From Glycomyces sp. TRM65418 (GTDB lineage: Bacteria; Actinomycetota; Actinomycetes; Mycobacteriales; Micromonosporaceae): a stretch of DNA of 64,000 bases. Where the stretch lies: assembly GCF_019710475.1 (NCBI RefSeq), contig NZ_JAJFAX010000015.1, forward strand, positions 1 to 64,000, written 5' to 3'. Below the pieces are notes generated by a model, which worked only from the letters and a program-made list of their open reading frames with translations, was not told the origin of the DNA and made no database searches. Below are positions 43,106 to 52,712 of the stretch, one piece after another (within the stretch, counting starts at the first letter, position 1; each line of letters starts with the position of its first letter). The position numbers and the translations under genes are program-made.

Positions 43106-43930
43106 ATGCCAGATGACGCCGGCTTGAACGGCCGCGCCCTCCGATGCGCCTACTTCGGCGAAACCGTCGTCCACGACGCCGACATCGCCCTCCGCGGCGG
43201 CGAGGTCACCGCGCTCCTAGGACCCAACGGGTCCGGCAAGTCGACCCTCCTGCGCTCCCTCGCCCGCCTCCACAAGCCCGAGCAGGGCAGCATCGACTTC
43301 CCCGACGGCGCCGACGCGGCCGCTTTGAGCCCCAAGGACTTCGCCCGTCGCGTCTCGCTCCTGGCGCAGTCCCGGCCCACGCCGGGCGGCATCCGCGTCA
43401 TCGACGTCGTCGGCTACGGCCGCCACCCCCACCGCGGGCGCTGGCGCCAAGGCGACGAGGAGGGCCCCGCCAAGATCGAACGCGCCATGGCCATCTGCGG
43501 CGTCGCCCACATGGCGAGCCGCGGCATCGAGGCCCTCTCCGGCGGCGAGCGCCAGCGCGTCTGGCTCGCCTCCTGCCTCGCCCAGGACACCGGCGTGCTC
43601 CTCCTCGACGAGCCCACCACCTACCTGGACCTGCGCTACCAGGTCGAGATCCTCGACCTCATCCGCGACCTCGCCGACGACCACGGCACCGCCGTCGGCG
43701 TCGTCCTCCACGACCTCGACCAGGCCGCCGCGGTCGCCGACCGCGCCGTCCTGCTCCAGGAAGGCCGCGTCAAGGCCTCCGGCACCCCGGGCGAGGTGCT
43801 CACCGCCGAGAACCTCACCGCCGCTTACGGCATCGACATCCGCGTCGACACCGACCCCGCCACCGGCCTGCTCACGGCCCGACCCATCGGCCGACACAGC
43901 CGCCGGTTCGCGAGCACCGCCACCGACTGA
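43106..43930 (+). CDS. Ferric-siderophore ABC transporter ATPase (FecE-like)
   Basis: 274 residues: Walker A GPNGSGKST (about 37-45), Q-loop SLLAQSRPTPGG, signature [10 protein letters not shown], Walker B VLLLDEPTTYLD and H-loop LHDLDQA. The DVVGYGRHPHRG segment is typical of FecCDE-family ATPases. TAGCCT ends 7 nt before ATG 43106 and no ribosome binding site is visible; transcription probably starts at the ATG. First gene of an iron-box-controlled operon with the binding protein (13 bp gap) and permease. Confidence 0.92.
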   Translation: MPDDAGLNGRALRCAYFGETVVHDADIALRGGEVTALLGPNGSGKSTLLRSLARLHKPEQGSIDFPDGADAAALSPKDFARRVSLLAQSRPTPGGIRVIDVVGYGRHPHRGRWRQGDEEGPAKIERAMAICGVAHMASRGIEALSGGERQRVWLASCLAQDTGVLLLDEPTTYLDLRYQVEILDLIRDLADDHGTAVGVVLHDLDQAAAVADRAVLLQEGRVKASGTPGEVLTAENLTAAYGIDIRVDTDPATGLLTARPIGRHSRRFASTATD

Positions 43931-43943
43931 ACGAAGGAACTCG

Positions 43944-44936
43944 ATGCGCCTCCCCGATCTCAAGCGATCCGCCGTGCCCGCGGCCGTCGCCGCCGCCCTC
44001 CTCGCCGCCACCGCGTGCGGCACCACCGAGAACGGCGCGGACGACGCCGGGACGAACGCCGACGCCGGCCCGGTCTCGGTCACCGACTTCCTCGGCCGCA
44101 CCGTCGAACTCGACGCGCCCGCCGAGAAGGTCGTCACGCTCGAATGGGCCGAGACCGAGATCGCCGCGAGCCTCGGCGTCATGCCCGTCGGCGTCGCCGA
44201 CATCGAGGGCTACCGGACCTGGGTCGGCGGCACCGTCCCGCTCGACGACACCGTCACCGACGTCGGCACCCGCCAGGAGCCCTCCGTCGACACCATCGCC
44301 GGGCTCGACGCCGACCTCGTGATCATGGAGGCCGACGACCAGGAGCTCATCGCCAACATCGAGGAGTTCGTGCCGGTCCTGGTCGTCGAGGGCTCCAACG
44401 AGACCGACAACCTCGACCGCATGAAGCGCGACGTCGACATGATCGCCGAGCTCACCGGCGCCACCGCCGAAGCCGAGACCCTCTGGGCCGACTTCGAGGC
44501 CAAGGTCCAGGAGACCGCCGACGCGATCGAGGCCGCCGGCACCGGCGGCGTCCCCTACCTCTTCGCGGACGGCTGGATGGAAGGCGACGCGGTCGCCGTG
44601 CGGCCCTTCGGCGCCGGCTCCCTCGTCGGCTCCCTCGGCACCGCCGCGGGCCTGGAGAACGCCTGGACCGGCGAGACCGACGGCATGTGGGGCCTGGGCA
44701 CCACCGACCTCGAAGGCCTGGCCCAGTACACCGACGCCGACATGAAGTTCATCCACAACAACGCCGACGGCGGCGACATCTTCACCGAAGGCGTGGCCGG
44801 CAACGCCATCTGGGAGAACCTCCAGTTCGTGAAGAACGGTGAGGTCCATGAACTACCCCACGGCGTCTGGACCTTCGGCGGCCCCAAGTCCTCCGAGGCG
44901 CTCCTCGACTACTTCGCCGAGGTCTACGCCAGTTGA
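43944..44936 (+). CDS. Ferric-siderophore-binding lipoprotein
   Basis: 330 residues. The signal peptide ends in lipobox LAATACG (Cys25). Class III binding protein (FecB/FepB type): VTDFLGRTVELDAPAEKVVT, DVGTRQEPSVDTIAGLDADLVI, ELPHGVWTFGGP. Two lobes joined by a long helix (~165-190). The siderophore is not identifiable. ATG 43944 follows GAAGGAA. Its stop overlaps the permease start (TTGA). Confidence 0.92.
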   Translation: MRLPDLKRSAVPAAVAAALLAATACGTTENGADDAGTNADAGPVSVTDFLGRTVELDAPAEKVVTLEWAETEIAASLGVMPVGVADIEGYRTWVGGTVPLDDTVTDVGTRQEPSVDTIAGLDADLVIMEADDQELIANIEEFVPVLVVEGSNETDNLDRMKRDVDMIAELTGATAEAETLWADFEAKVQETADAIEAAGTGGVPYLFADGWMEGDAVAVRPFGAGSLVGSLGTAAGLENAWTGETDGMWGLGTTDLEGLAQYTDADMKFIHNNADGGDIFTEGVAGNAIWENLQFVKNGEVHELPHGVWTFGGPKSSEALLDYFAEVYAS

Positions 44937-47026
44937 GCACCCTGAGTTCGCCGGCGCGACCGGAGGCCCCCGCCCCGAAGGCCCCGCGCCTCCTTCCCGC
45001 GGCGGCGGTCTTCACCGTCACCGTCGGGGCCCTGGTCGCGCTGGCGGCGCTCCACCTCACCCAGGGCACCTCCGCGGTCGACGCCGGCGACCTGCTGCGG
45101 CTGGTCACCGGCAACGCCGACGCGGGCGTGTGGCACGTCCTCGAAGGCTCGCGGCTGCCGCGGCTCACCGGCGCGCTGCTCGTCGGCATCGCCCTCGGCG
45201 CCTCCGGCGTGCTCCTCCAGTCGATCGCGCGCAACCCGCTCGCCAGCCCCGACACGCTCGCCGTCAACGCCGGGGCGTACCTCGCGGTGACCGCCGTCGC
45301 GGCCTTCGGGATCACGCTGCCGTTCCTGTCGGGGATCGGCGTCGCGTTCACGGGCGCGCTCCTGACCGCGGGACTCGTGCTCGCCCTGTCGGCGGGCGGC
45401 GGCGAATCGGCCACGACCCGGCTCATCCTCGCCGGATCGGCGACCGCGATGGCCGCGAACGCCCTCGTGTCGCTGCTGCTCCTGCTCTTCCAGGAGGAGA
45501 CGACGGGCCTGTTCGCGTGGGGCTCGGGCAGCCTCAACCTGGCCGGGTTCGACACCTCCGCGCAGGCCGCCCCGCTCGTCCTGCTCGCGCTCGCCGCGGC
45601 CATGCTCATCGGCTCGCGCCTCGACCTGCTGCGCCTGGGCGACGACACCGCCTCCAGCCTCGGCGTCCACGTCCGCCGCACCCGCCTCGTCGCCGTCCTC
45701 TGCTCGCTCCTGCTCGCCGCGTGCGCGGTCACGGTGGCCGGGCCGATCGGCTTCGTGGGCCTCGCGGCGCCCGTGATCGCCCGCCAGATCGCACGGCGGA
45801 TCCCCGTCCTCCTCGCGCACCGGATCCTGATCCCGTTCGCCGCGCTGTGCGGCGCCCTCGTCATCGTCGGCGCCGACCTCGCCGTCCGCGCGATCCTCGG
45901 CGCCGACAAGAGCATCGAGATCCCCGTGGGCGTCACGACCACGCTCCTCGGCGCGGGCGTCATGGTCTGGCTCGCGCGCTCGATGACCAGCGCCGGATCG
46001 GAGGACCGCCCCGCGATCCTCCACGGCGCGGCAGGCCGCGGCCGGACCGCGTACCTCCTCATCGTCGGCGGCCTCACGGCCGCCTCGTTCGCGGCGCTGA
46101 TCGCCGGGATGCTCTCCGGGGACACCATGCTCCTCGGCGGCGACCTCGTGAACTGGCTCGCGGGCAGGACCGGCGCCGGGTACACGTGGATCATCGACCA
46201 GCGCTACCCGCGCGTCCTCGCCGCGATCCTCGCCGGAGCCGCCCTCGCGTGCGCGGGCACGGTGACGCAGGGGATCCTCCGCAACCCGCTCGCCGAACCG
46301 GGCCTCCTCGGCGTCACCGCCGGGGCCGGCGTCGCCGCGGTCACCCTCATCACCTGGCTGCCGGACGCGGGCGCCTGGCCGATCACCGGCGCCGCCGCCG
46401 TCGGCGGCCTGGGCGCGTTCGCGCTCGTCTACGCCCTCGCCTGGCGCGGTGGCCTCGACACCTCGCGCCTCGTCCTCATCGGCATCGGCGTGTGGTCGAT
46501 CGGGATGGCCGCGATCACCCTGATCATCCTCGCGTCGGACCCGTGGAACACGCCGAAGGCGATGACGTGGCTGTCCGGCACGACCTACGGCAGGACCGCC
46601 GAGCGCCTGATCCCGCTCGCGGCCGCCATGGCCGTCGTGCTGCCGCTGATCGTCGCCCACCGCAAGGAGATCGACCTCCTCTCGCTCGACGACGACACCC
46701 CGAGGGTCCTGGGCGTCCGCCTGGAGCGCACGCGCCTGCTCCTGCTGGGCGCGGCCGCCGTGCTCACCGCCGCCGCCGTGGCGGTCGTGGGCGTGATCGG
46801 CTTCGTCGGGCTCGTCGCCCCGCACCTCGCCAGGGGCCTCGTCGGCAGCCGCCACGCGCGCGTGCTGCCGGTGTCGATCCTCCTCGGCGTGCTCCTGGTG
46901 AGCCTCGCGGACACCGTGGGCCGCACCGTGATCGCGCCCGCGCAGATCCCCGCCGGCCTCGTGTGCGCGCTCATCGGCACGCCGTACTTCATCTGGCTGC
47001 TGTGGAGGACCCGCGTCAGAACGTGA
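44933..47026 (+). CDS. Fused FecC-FecD-type siderophore permease
   Basis: 697 residues, twice the usual permease length, as in FhuB. Module 1 (~20-345) has SRLPRLTGALLVGIALGASG, QSIARNPLASPDTLAVNAG and GPIGFVGLAAPVIAR. Module 2 (~365-697) repeats the plan with YPRVLAAILAGAALACAG, ILRNPLAEPGLLGVTAGAG and GVIGFVGLVAPHLAR. So one chain makes the whole BtuC-like channel. It starts with TTG 44933, overlapping the stop of the binding-protein gene (TTGA), which implies coupled translation. Confidence 0.93.
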   Translation: MSTLSSPARPEAPAPKAPRLLPAAAVFTVTVGALVALAALHLTQGTSAVDAGDLLRLVTGNADAGVWHVLEGSRLPRLTGALLVGIALGASGVLLQSIARNPLASPDTLAVNAGAYLAVTAVAAFGITLPFLSGIGVAFTGALLTAGLVLALSAGGGESATTRLILAGSATAMAANALVSLLLLLFQEETTGLFAWGSGSLNLAGFDTSAQAAPLVLLALAAAMLIGSRLDLLRLGDDTASSLGVHVRRTRLVAVLCSLLLAACAVTVAGPIGFVGLAAPVIARQIARRIPVLLAHRILIPFAALCGALVIVGADLAVRAILGADKSIEIPVGVTTTLLGAGVMVWLARSMTSAGSEDRPAILHGAAGRGRTAYLLIVGGLTAASFAALIAGMLSGDTMLLGGDLVNWLAGRTGAGYTWIIDQRYPRVLAAILAGAALACAGTVTQGILRNPLAEPGLLGVTAGAGVAAVTLITWLPDAGAWPITGAAAVGGLGAFALVYALAWRGGLDTSRLVLIGIGVWSIGMAAITLIILASDPWNTPKAMTWLSGTTYGRTAERLIPLAAAMAVVLPLIVAHRKEIDLLSLDDDTPRVLGVRLERTRLLLLGAAAVLTAAAVAVVGVIGFVGLVAPHLARGLVGSRHARVLPVSILLGVLLVSLADTVGRTVIAPAQIPAGLVCALIGTPYFIWLLWRTRVRT

Positions 47027-47050
47027 GCATTTGAGGGACCGGTCGATCGG

Positions 47051-47072
47051 GATTCACCCACGATTCACCGCG
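47051..47072 (+). promoter_or_regulatory. PHO box of the phytase gene
   Basis: Two exact 11-bp direct-repeat units, GATTCACCCAC (47051-47061) and GATTCACCGCG (47062-47072), matching the actinobacterial PhoP unit GTTCACC in 6 of 7 core positions each. GGTCGATCGG just before may be a degenerate third unit. It lies 48-69 bp before the start. Confidence 0.75.
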
Positions 47073-47119
47073 AAGGCCGACCATCGAATCGACGACCACA
47101 CCGATTCGAGGAGACCCCC

Positions 47120-48391
47120 TTGCTCAAGGAACTGGCCAGCGTGACCGCGCTGGGAGCGGCCGCCGTGCTCGCCGTGTCGACCGCCGCCCAGGCGGACCAC
47201 CACGACGACGAACCGGTGACCGCGCAGCTGGAGACCCCGGCCCTGTGGGACGAGGACGACGCCGACGCCGACGACCCCGCCATCTGGATCCACCCCGAGG
47301 ACCCCGACGAGAGCCTCGTCATCGCCACGGCGAAAGAGGCCGGGATCTACGTCTACGACCTCGACGGCGAAGAGGTGCAGCACATCGAACCGCGACCCGC
47401 GCCGTCCGAAGAGGATAAACCCGGTCGGTACAACAACGTCGACATCGTGCACGGCTTCGAACTCGACGGCGAGCGGGTCGACCTCGCGGTGGCCTCCGAC
47501 CGCGGCATGGACACGCTGGGCGTCTTCGCGATCGAGGACGGCGAGCTGGAAGACGTCACCGATCCCGAAGGAACGCCGATCTTCTCCGAGTCCCAGGAGG
47601 CGATCAACGAGGCCCACACCGCGTACGGGCTGACGACCTGGACCGACCGGACCGGCGCGTACGCGCTCGTCAGCCGCAACGCCGAAACCGAAGTGGCGCT
47701 GCTGAAACTGGTGGCCGTCGGCGAGGACCACGTCGGCTGGGAGCTCGTGCGGACCCTCGCGCTGCCCGCCGAGTTCGCGATGCCGGACGGCTCGACGTGG
47801 GCCCCGTGCGACGACCCGGGCGAGTACGCGCAGGTCGAGGGCATGGTGGTCGACCGGACCCGCGGCGTGGCCTACCTCGGGCAGGAGCTCGTCGGGATCT
47901 GGAAGGTGAACGCGGACCTCACGGGCGAACCGCAGCTGGTGGACACCGCGATCGAGTTCGGTGTGCCGGGCGAGTACGACGCCGAGACCGACGAGTGCGA
48001 GTACGGCCCGAACCCCGGGTACGGCGGTTCGGTGCTGCGCACGGACATCGAGGGCCTGACGATCTACCGCACCGGCCGCGGCAAGGGCTACCTGCTGGCC
48101 TCGAGCCAGGGCGACGACACGTTCGCGGTCTATCGGATCGAAGGCGGCAACAAGTACCTCGGATCGTTCGCGATCGGGGACGGCGAGGTCGACTCGACCC
48201 AGCACAGCGACGGCGCCGATGTCGTGAACGTCGACCTCCCCGGCTTCGAGGGCGGCCTCCTGGTCGTGCAGGACGGCGACAACACCCCGGAGGGCGACGA
48301 CGAGTCGAGCACGAACTTCAAGTTCGTGGCGTGGGAGGACGTCGTGGAGCACACCGACTTCGGCCTGAAGACGGCCCGCGGCCGCCACTGA
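47120..48391 (+). CDS. Secreted beta-propeller phytase
   Basis: 423 residues from TTG 47120 behind GAGGAGA. Signal peptide to ~26 (AAQADHHDD). The mature chain has BPP features: DDPAIWIHPEDPDESLVIAT, TAKEAGIYVYDLDG, YNNVDIVHGF, VASDRG and GLTIYRTGRGKGYLLASSQG. Many Asp/Glu residues would hold the Ca2+ sites. It releases phosphate from phytate outside the cell. The upstream PHO box predicts induction under phosphate limitation. Confidence 0.93.
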   Translation: MLKELASVTALGAAAVLAVSTAAQADHHDDEPVTAQLETPALWDEDDADADDPAIWIHPEDPDESLVIATAKEAGIYVYDLDGEEVQHIEPRPAPSEEDKPGRYNNVDIVHGFELDGERVDLAVASDRGMDTLGVFAIEDGELEDVTDPEGTPIFSESQEAINEAHTAYGLTTWTDRTGAYALVSRNAETEVALLKLVAVGEDHVGWELVRTLALPAEFAMPDGSTWAPCDDPGEYAQVEGMVVDRTRGVAYLGQELVGIWKVNADLTGEPQLVDTAIEFGVPGEYDAETDECEYGPNPGYGGSVLRTDIEGLTIYRTGRGKGYLLASSQGDDTFAVYRIEGGNKYLGSFAIGDGEVDSTQHSDGADVVNVDLPGFEGGLLVVQDGDNTPEGDDESSTNFKFVAWEDVVEHTDFGLKTARGRH

Positions 48392-48403
48392 CCGCCGCTG
48401 ACC

Positions 48404-48435
48404 GCGCCGCCGAGCACCCCAGGACTCGGCGGCGC
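48404..48435. terminator. Bidirectional terminator
   Basis: 11-bp stem (48404-48414 with 48425-48435), 10-nt loop, between the convergent phytase and methyltransferase genes. Confidence 0.75.
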
Positions 48436-48481
48436 TCGGCGGGGACGGGAGCCGGCGCCCCTCACGAGGCGCTCGTGCCGC

Positions 48482-49519
48482 TCACCGCGGCTTGCGGGCG
48501 ACGATGAGGTCGCGGTTGATGGCCTGGTCGACCCGGTGCTCGAAGTCGTGGAACGGCTCGGAGTCGCAGACCGCGAGCCCCGCCGCCTCCAGCATCGCGG
48601 CCAGCGCCGCCCGCTCGGTCACGTGGGTGTTCCAGGAGACGCCGATCGCGCCGCCCGGGCGCAGCAGTTCCGTCCAGACCGGGATCGACGCCTCCAGCAG
48701 CTCGGTGGGCCGTCGCGTCAGGGCCCGGGAGTCCTTCACCGCCGCGTGCTGCACGCCGTACGGCGCGTCCGTCACGATCAGATCGAACGCGCGCTTCTTG
48801 AAGACCTCGCCGCTGCGCAGCGTGTCCGTGTTGACGATCTCGAGGACCTGCAGGTCCCCGTCGCGATACCGCTCCTTCGTCGCCGCGAACTCGACCCGCG
48901 TGCGCTGGCCCAGCGCTCGGCCGTCGCGCTTCACGCGGCTGGACACCGCCGAGTGCTTGAGGCGCTTGTCCTTCAGCCAGCGCGGCACGAAACCGCTGTA
49001 GGCCTCGAAGTCGCGCTTGTCGACCTCGACGCCGAAGCCGTCCCAGCCGTACATCGCGGCCTGGTTCAGCGTCGTCCCCCGTCCGCACATCGGGTCGAAG
49101 ACCTTGACGCCGCCGCCGAGGATCCGGTCCGGTGGCAGGGCGACCGCGGCGGTGACGTTGAGCAGGAGTTTCGTGAACTGCTCGTTGGTCTTGCCGACGT
49201 ACTTGAGGATCGAGACCAGGTCGTCGTCGTAGCGGTCGAGCCGCTCGACCGCGAGCGGCTCCAGCAGCCGGTCGCGCACCGCGAACAGCGCGTACAGCGA
49301 GGACAGGTTGGCGAGCAGCCGCAGGTCCCGGTCCGTGAGCGTGTCCGAGCGGAACACGAGGTAGGGGACGCCGCCGAGGGCGGTCTCCTCGACGTCCTCG
49401 ATCACGCCGTCGAGGGCGTGCTCGCTGAAGACCCGGATCTCGTTCGCCGCCATCCTGGCGGCGGTGCGCGCGTACACGCGGTTGGCGGAGGGCGATATCA
49501 GCATCGCGTACTGCTGCAT
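48482..49519 (-). CDS. Trm11-like SAM-dependent RNA methyltransferase
   Basis: 345 residues. An N-terminal substrate-binding part (MQQYAMLISPSANRVYARTA; to ~130) is followed by a Rossmann methyltransferase with VFDPMCGRGTTLNQA and the catalytic DAPYG (N/D-P-P-Y type). HVTERAALAAMLEAAGL follows. The DPPY-like motif is that of N2-guanine or adenine N-methyltransferases acting on tRNA or rRNA; DNA is less likely. Start choice among 49552, 49519 and 49504 is uncertain; the terminator ending at 49557 makes 49552 unlikely, since a promoter would not fit. Confidence 0.85.
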   Translation of the reverse strand: MQQYAMLISPSANRVYARTAARMAANEIRVFSEHALDGVIEDVEETALGGVPYLVFRSDTLTDRDLRLLANLSSLYALFAVRDRLLEPLAVERLDRYDDDLVSILKYVGKTNEQFTKLLLNVTAAVALPPDRILGGGVKVFDPMCGRGTTLNQAAMYGWDGFGVEVDKRDFEAYSGFVPRWLKDKRLKHSAVSSRVKRDGRALGQRTRVEFAATKERYRDGDLQVLEIVNTDTLRSGEVFKKRAFDLIVTDAPYGVQHAAVKDSRALTRRPTELLEASIPVWTELLRPGGAIGVSWNTHVTERAALAAMLEAAGLAVCDSEPFHDFEHRVDQAINRDLIVARKPR

Positions 49520-49556
49520 GAACTTGTGAACCTTGCACTGCTGGGCGGACACGGAG

Positions 49557-49584
49557 AAGGCCCCGGCCTGCAGGCCGGGGCCTT
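49557..49584 (-). terminator. Terminator of the GH43 operon
   Basis: Perfect 28-nt palindrome (AAGGCCCCGGCC arms, 4-nt TGCA loop), 52 bp past the stop of the second GH43 gene. Confidence 0.85.
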
Positions 49585-49635
49585 GATGAGCGCGACCTTA
49601 GCAAGGACGCGGGCGGACGCGGAACCGGGCGGCGG

Positions 49636-51114
49636 TCACTCCCCGGATGGAGCGGGGAAGGTCACGCCGTTGGCGATCGGCGAGCCGAAGTTCGGCGTGC
49701 CGTCCGCATTGAACGTGAACTTCTGCACCCGTGTCTGCCGTGTATCGCCGCAGCCCTGGCCGGCCGAGGTGTTGCCGTGGTAGACCAGCCAGTGCTCGGT
49801 GCCGTCCGGCGAGGTGAAGAACCCGTTGTGCGCCGGGCCGTAGACGCCGTTGGCCTGCTGGAACACCGGCGTGGACTTCTTGGTCCACGACGAGGCCGAG
49901 AGCGGGTTCGAGCCGGTCAGTTCGAGCAGCCCCAGCTTGTAGTCCGGGGTGTTGCACGAGGAGGCCGAGAAGGTCACGAACGTGCGCCCGTTGTGCTGGA
50001 GCACGGCCGGGGCCTCGTTCACCCGCGCGCCCACGGTCTCCCAGCTATGGCTGGGCCGCGAGATGGTGGCGTGCGAGCCGGTCACCGTCCACGGGTTCGA
50101 CATGGCCGCGATCCGGATCGACTGGTCCGCGCCGACCCATTCGCTCCACATCAGATAGAGGCCGCCGTTGACCTCCAGGTAGGTGCCGTCGATGTTCCAC
50201 TGGTTCGGCAGCGGCGTGCCCATGAACTCGTACGGCCCCATCGGGGTCCCGCTCGTCGAGCGCAGCACGTGGAGCTTCTGCCCGTCGAGGTTGGTCTGCG
50301 AGTTCCCGGAGGTGTACATCAGGTACCAGGTGCCGTTGATGCGGTGGAACTCCGGCGCCCAGTGCGAGCAGCAGCGGCTCGGGGTGTTCGCGTCGTTCCA
50401 GACCACCGTGTCGCTCGCGGTCTTCAGCCCCGCCAGGGTGGTGGCGCGGCGCATGATGACCGTGGAGCTCCAGGTGGTCGTGGACATGTAGTAGTAGCCG
50501 TCCCAGTATTCGATCCAGGGGTCGGCGCCGTTGTTGCGGATCGGGTTGGACAGGGTGTTCTGTGAGCCGCCGCCGACGGCGTTGAGCCGCCACTTCTGGG
50601 CGTCCGAGCCGCTGTAGGTGTACTGCGAGATGCGGCTGCCCGCGGTCGTCGACCATTCCCACAGGTCGAGGGCCTTGCCGGAGAAGCGGTTGACGAAGCT
50701 GTGGGTGCCGTCCGAGTGCTCCCGGACGGACCACTGCTGGTTGGTGCCGCCGACGTCGGTCCACTGCGCGATGGTGGCGCCGTCCTCGGCGTTCCATTCG
50801 TAGACGTCGAGGACCATGTCGGAGTGCCGGGCCTGGATGCGGTAGTAGCCGCCGCCGGAGTCGATGAACCGGAACTGCTGATTCGTCGCGTCGGTGCGGT
50901 TCCATTGGGTGAGTTCGGTTCCGGCGGCCGTCGACGCGTTCTTGACGTCGAGGGCGAGGCCGGAGTGGGCGCTGGTGATGACGTACCAGGTGCCCGGGGT
51001 GACGGCGGCCTGCGCCGGGGCCTGCGAGGCGGCGACGAGGCCGAAGGCGGTCAGTGCGGCGGTGAGGACGAGCACTATGAGCATTCGTGCGCGTCTGAAG
51101 ACGGGTTGCAGCAT
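49636..51114 (-). CDS. Secreted RICIN-GH43 arabinofuranosidase-like enzyme
   Basis: 492 residues from ATG 51114 behind TTTGGAGC. Signal peptide to ~37 (APAQAA). A RICIN/CBM13 trefoil (about 40-170) shows QxF/QxW repeats (TNQQFRF, TNQQWSV, AQKWRL). The GH43 five-bladed propeller (~185-490) has the Asp in NNGADPWIEYWDG, a second Asp in WNIDGTYLEVNGG and Glu in VGARVNEAPAV. Family 43 acts on arabinan or arabinoxylan side chains. Second gene of a two-gene operon (74-bp gap). Confidence 0.88.
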   Translation of the reverse strand: MLQPVFRRARMLIVLVLTAALTAFGLVAASQAPAQAAVTPGTWYVITSAHSGLALDVKNASTAAGTELTQWNRTDATNQQFRFIDSGGGYYRIQARHSDMVLDVYEWNAEDGATIAQWTDVGGTNQQWSVREHSDGTHSFVNRFSGKALDLWEWSTTAGSRISQYTYSGSDAQKWRLNAVGGGSQNTLSNPIRNNGADPWIEYWDGYYYMSTTTWSSTVIMRRATTLAGLKTASDTVVWNDANTPSRCCSHWAPEFHRINGTWYLMYTSGNSQTNLDGQKLHVLRSTSGTPMGPYEFMGTPLPNQWNIDGTYLEVNGGLYLMWSEWVGADQSIRIAAMSNPWTVTGSHATISRPSHSWETVGARVNEAPAVLQHNGRTFVTFSASSCNTPDYKLGLLELTGSNPLSASSWTKKSTPVFQQANGVYGPAHNGFFTSPDGTEHWLVYHGNTSAGQGCGDTRQTRVQKFTFNADGTPNFGSPIANGVTFPAPSGE

Positions 51115-51188
51115 GGTGTTGCTCCAAAGGGTTGCCGGGTGGAGGCGAGGGGGCGGGGCGTCCCGGCCGGGACGCCCCGCGGTCGGGG

Positions 51189-52685
51189 TCAGTTCCCGTC
51201 CAGGACGGGCCAGCCCGCCGAGTTCCATTGGATCTGTTCGATGTCGAGCGCGAAGCCGTCGTTCCTGTTGTACGCGTGGTAGGCGATGAATCCCCTGTGG
51301 ATGTCCTGGCCGCCCGCGGCGACGTTGGTGCCGTAGGCGCTGAGGACGACGGTGCCGCCGCCGTTGCGCATGTCGACGCCGGAGGCGTCGACGAACGGAC
51401 CGGTCGGCGAGGTGGAGCGGCCGACGGTGATCTTGTAGGTCGAGTCCGCCCCGGCGCAGCAGGTGCCGATCGAGGTGAACAGGTAGTAGTAGCCGTCGCG
51501 CTGCATCATCGTGGGGCCTTCGATGCCGCCGCCCTTGGTGGCGAGGCGGATCGGGGTGGCGCCGGCCTTGGGTTTGCCGGAGGGCCAGTCGAGTTCGACG
51601 ATGTGGATGCCCTGCTGCCAGGAGCCGAAGACCATCCAGCGCTTGCCGGAGGCGTCGACGATGATGTCCGGGTCGATCGCGTTGTAGGCGTTGCCGTTGT
51701 AGGACTGGATGACGACGCCGCGGTCGGTCCAGCCGAAGCCGGGTGCGGACGGGTCGAGGGTCGGACTGGTGGCCACGCCGATCGCCGAGCGCTGGGCGCC
51801 GAAGGTCGAGGCCGAGTAGTACACGTAGTAGAGGCCCTGGGCGGCGTCGTAGTGGATCTCGGGCGCCCACAGGTTCTCCACGCCCGGGATCTGCTGCCGG
51901 GTCCATGCGGGCTTGGTGCTCCACATGTAGCCGACGTTCTGCCAGGTCCGGCCGCCGTTGGTGGAGCGGAGGATCGGGATGTTGCCGTCACTGAAGCGGA
52001 TGTCTCCGGTGGCGTAGACGAACCACGGCTGGCCGGCGCATCCGGCCCACAGCGAGGGGTCGTGGGCGCCGAGGGAGCCGCCGAGACTCGGGGGCTGGGT
52101 GGGGCCGCCGGCGCAGTCGTTCGGCTGGGGCTGCTGGTTGCCGCCGCCGACGACGCTGAGGCTCCATTGCTGGTTGGCGGCGTTGGTGACGGTGTACTGG
52201 GAGATGCGCCCGCCGGCGGCGGTCGACCATTCCCAGACGTCGAGTCCCTTGCCGGAGAGGCGGTTCACGAAGGTGGCGTAGCCGCCGGATTCGGTGACGC
52301 GCCACTGCTGGTCGGTGGCGTTGGCGTCGGTCTCCTGGACGACGTTGGCGCCGTCGGCGGTGTTCTGGTTCTGCAGGCCGAGGACTTTGCCGCTGTGCCG
52401 GGATTGAATGCGGTAGTAGCCCCCTCCCGCGTCGATGAAGCGGAACTGCTGGTTGGTGGCGTCGGTCCGGTTCCACTGGACGAGGCCGGCGTTGTCGGCG
52501 GTGGAGGCGCCGTCGATGTCGAGGACGAGGCCGGAGTGGCGGCTGGTGAGGACGTAGTTCGCGGTGGTGTCGACGGCGGCGGAGGCGGACGGCGTCAGGA
52601 AGGCCAGGCCCGCGGCCGCGATGGCGGCGGCCGCGAGCCCGGCGAACCAGGATCGGCGTCGGCGCCGCACTGGGGGAGTGCTCAT
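51189..52685 (-). CDS. Secreted RICIN-GH43 arabinan endo-1,5-alpha-L-arabinosidase
   Basis: 498 residues from ATG 52685 behind GAGAGATAGG. A basic N-region RRRRRS and signal peptide to ~37 (SASAA). RICIN/CBM13 trefoil at ~40-165 (TNQQFRF, DQQWRV, NQQWSL). GH43 propeller at ~190-495: LGAHDPSLW (general base Asp), NAIDPDIIVDASG and GGGIEGPTMM (general acid Glu). This triad arrangement is that of endo-arabinanases. It shares the linker-and-RICIN plan with the downstream gene. A 16-bp palindrome lies upstream. Confidence 0.88.
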   Translation of the reverse strand: MSTPPVRRRRRSWFAGLAAAAIAAAGLAFLTPSASAAVDTTANYVLTSRHSGLVLDIDGASTADNAGLVQWNRTDATNQQFRFIDAGGGYYRIQSRHSGKVLGLQNQNTADGANVVQETDANATDQQWRVTESGGYATFVNRLSGKGLDVWEWSTAAGGRISQYTVTNAANQQWSLSVVGGGNQQPQPNDCAGGPTQPPSLGGSLGAHDPSLWAGCAGQPWFVYATGDIRFSDGNIPILRSTNGGRTWQNVGYMWSTKPAWTRQQIPGVENLWAPEIHYDAAQGLYYVYYSASTFGAQRSAIGVATSPTLDPSAPGFGWTDRGVVIQSYNGNAYNAIDPDIIVDASGKRWMVFGSWQQGIHIVELDWPSGKPKAGATPIRLATKGGGIEGPTMMQRDGYYYLFTSIGTCCAGADSTYKITVGRSTSPTGPFVDASGVDMRNGGGTVVLSAYGTNVAAGGQDIHRGFIAYHAYNRNDGFALDIEQIQWNSAGWPVLDGN

Positions 52686-52712
52686 GTGGGTACCTATCTC
52701 TCAAAGTGAGGG

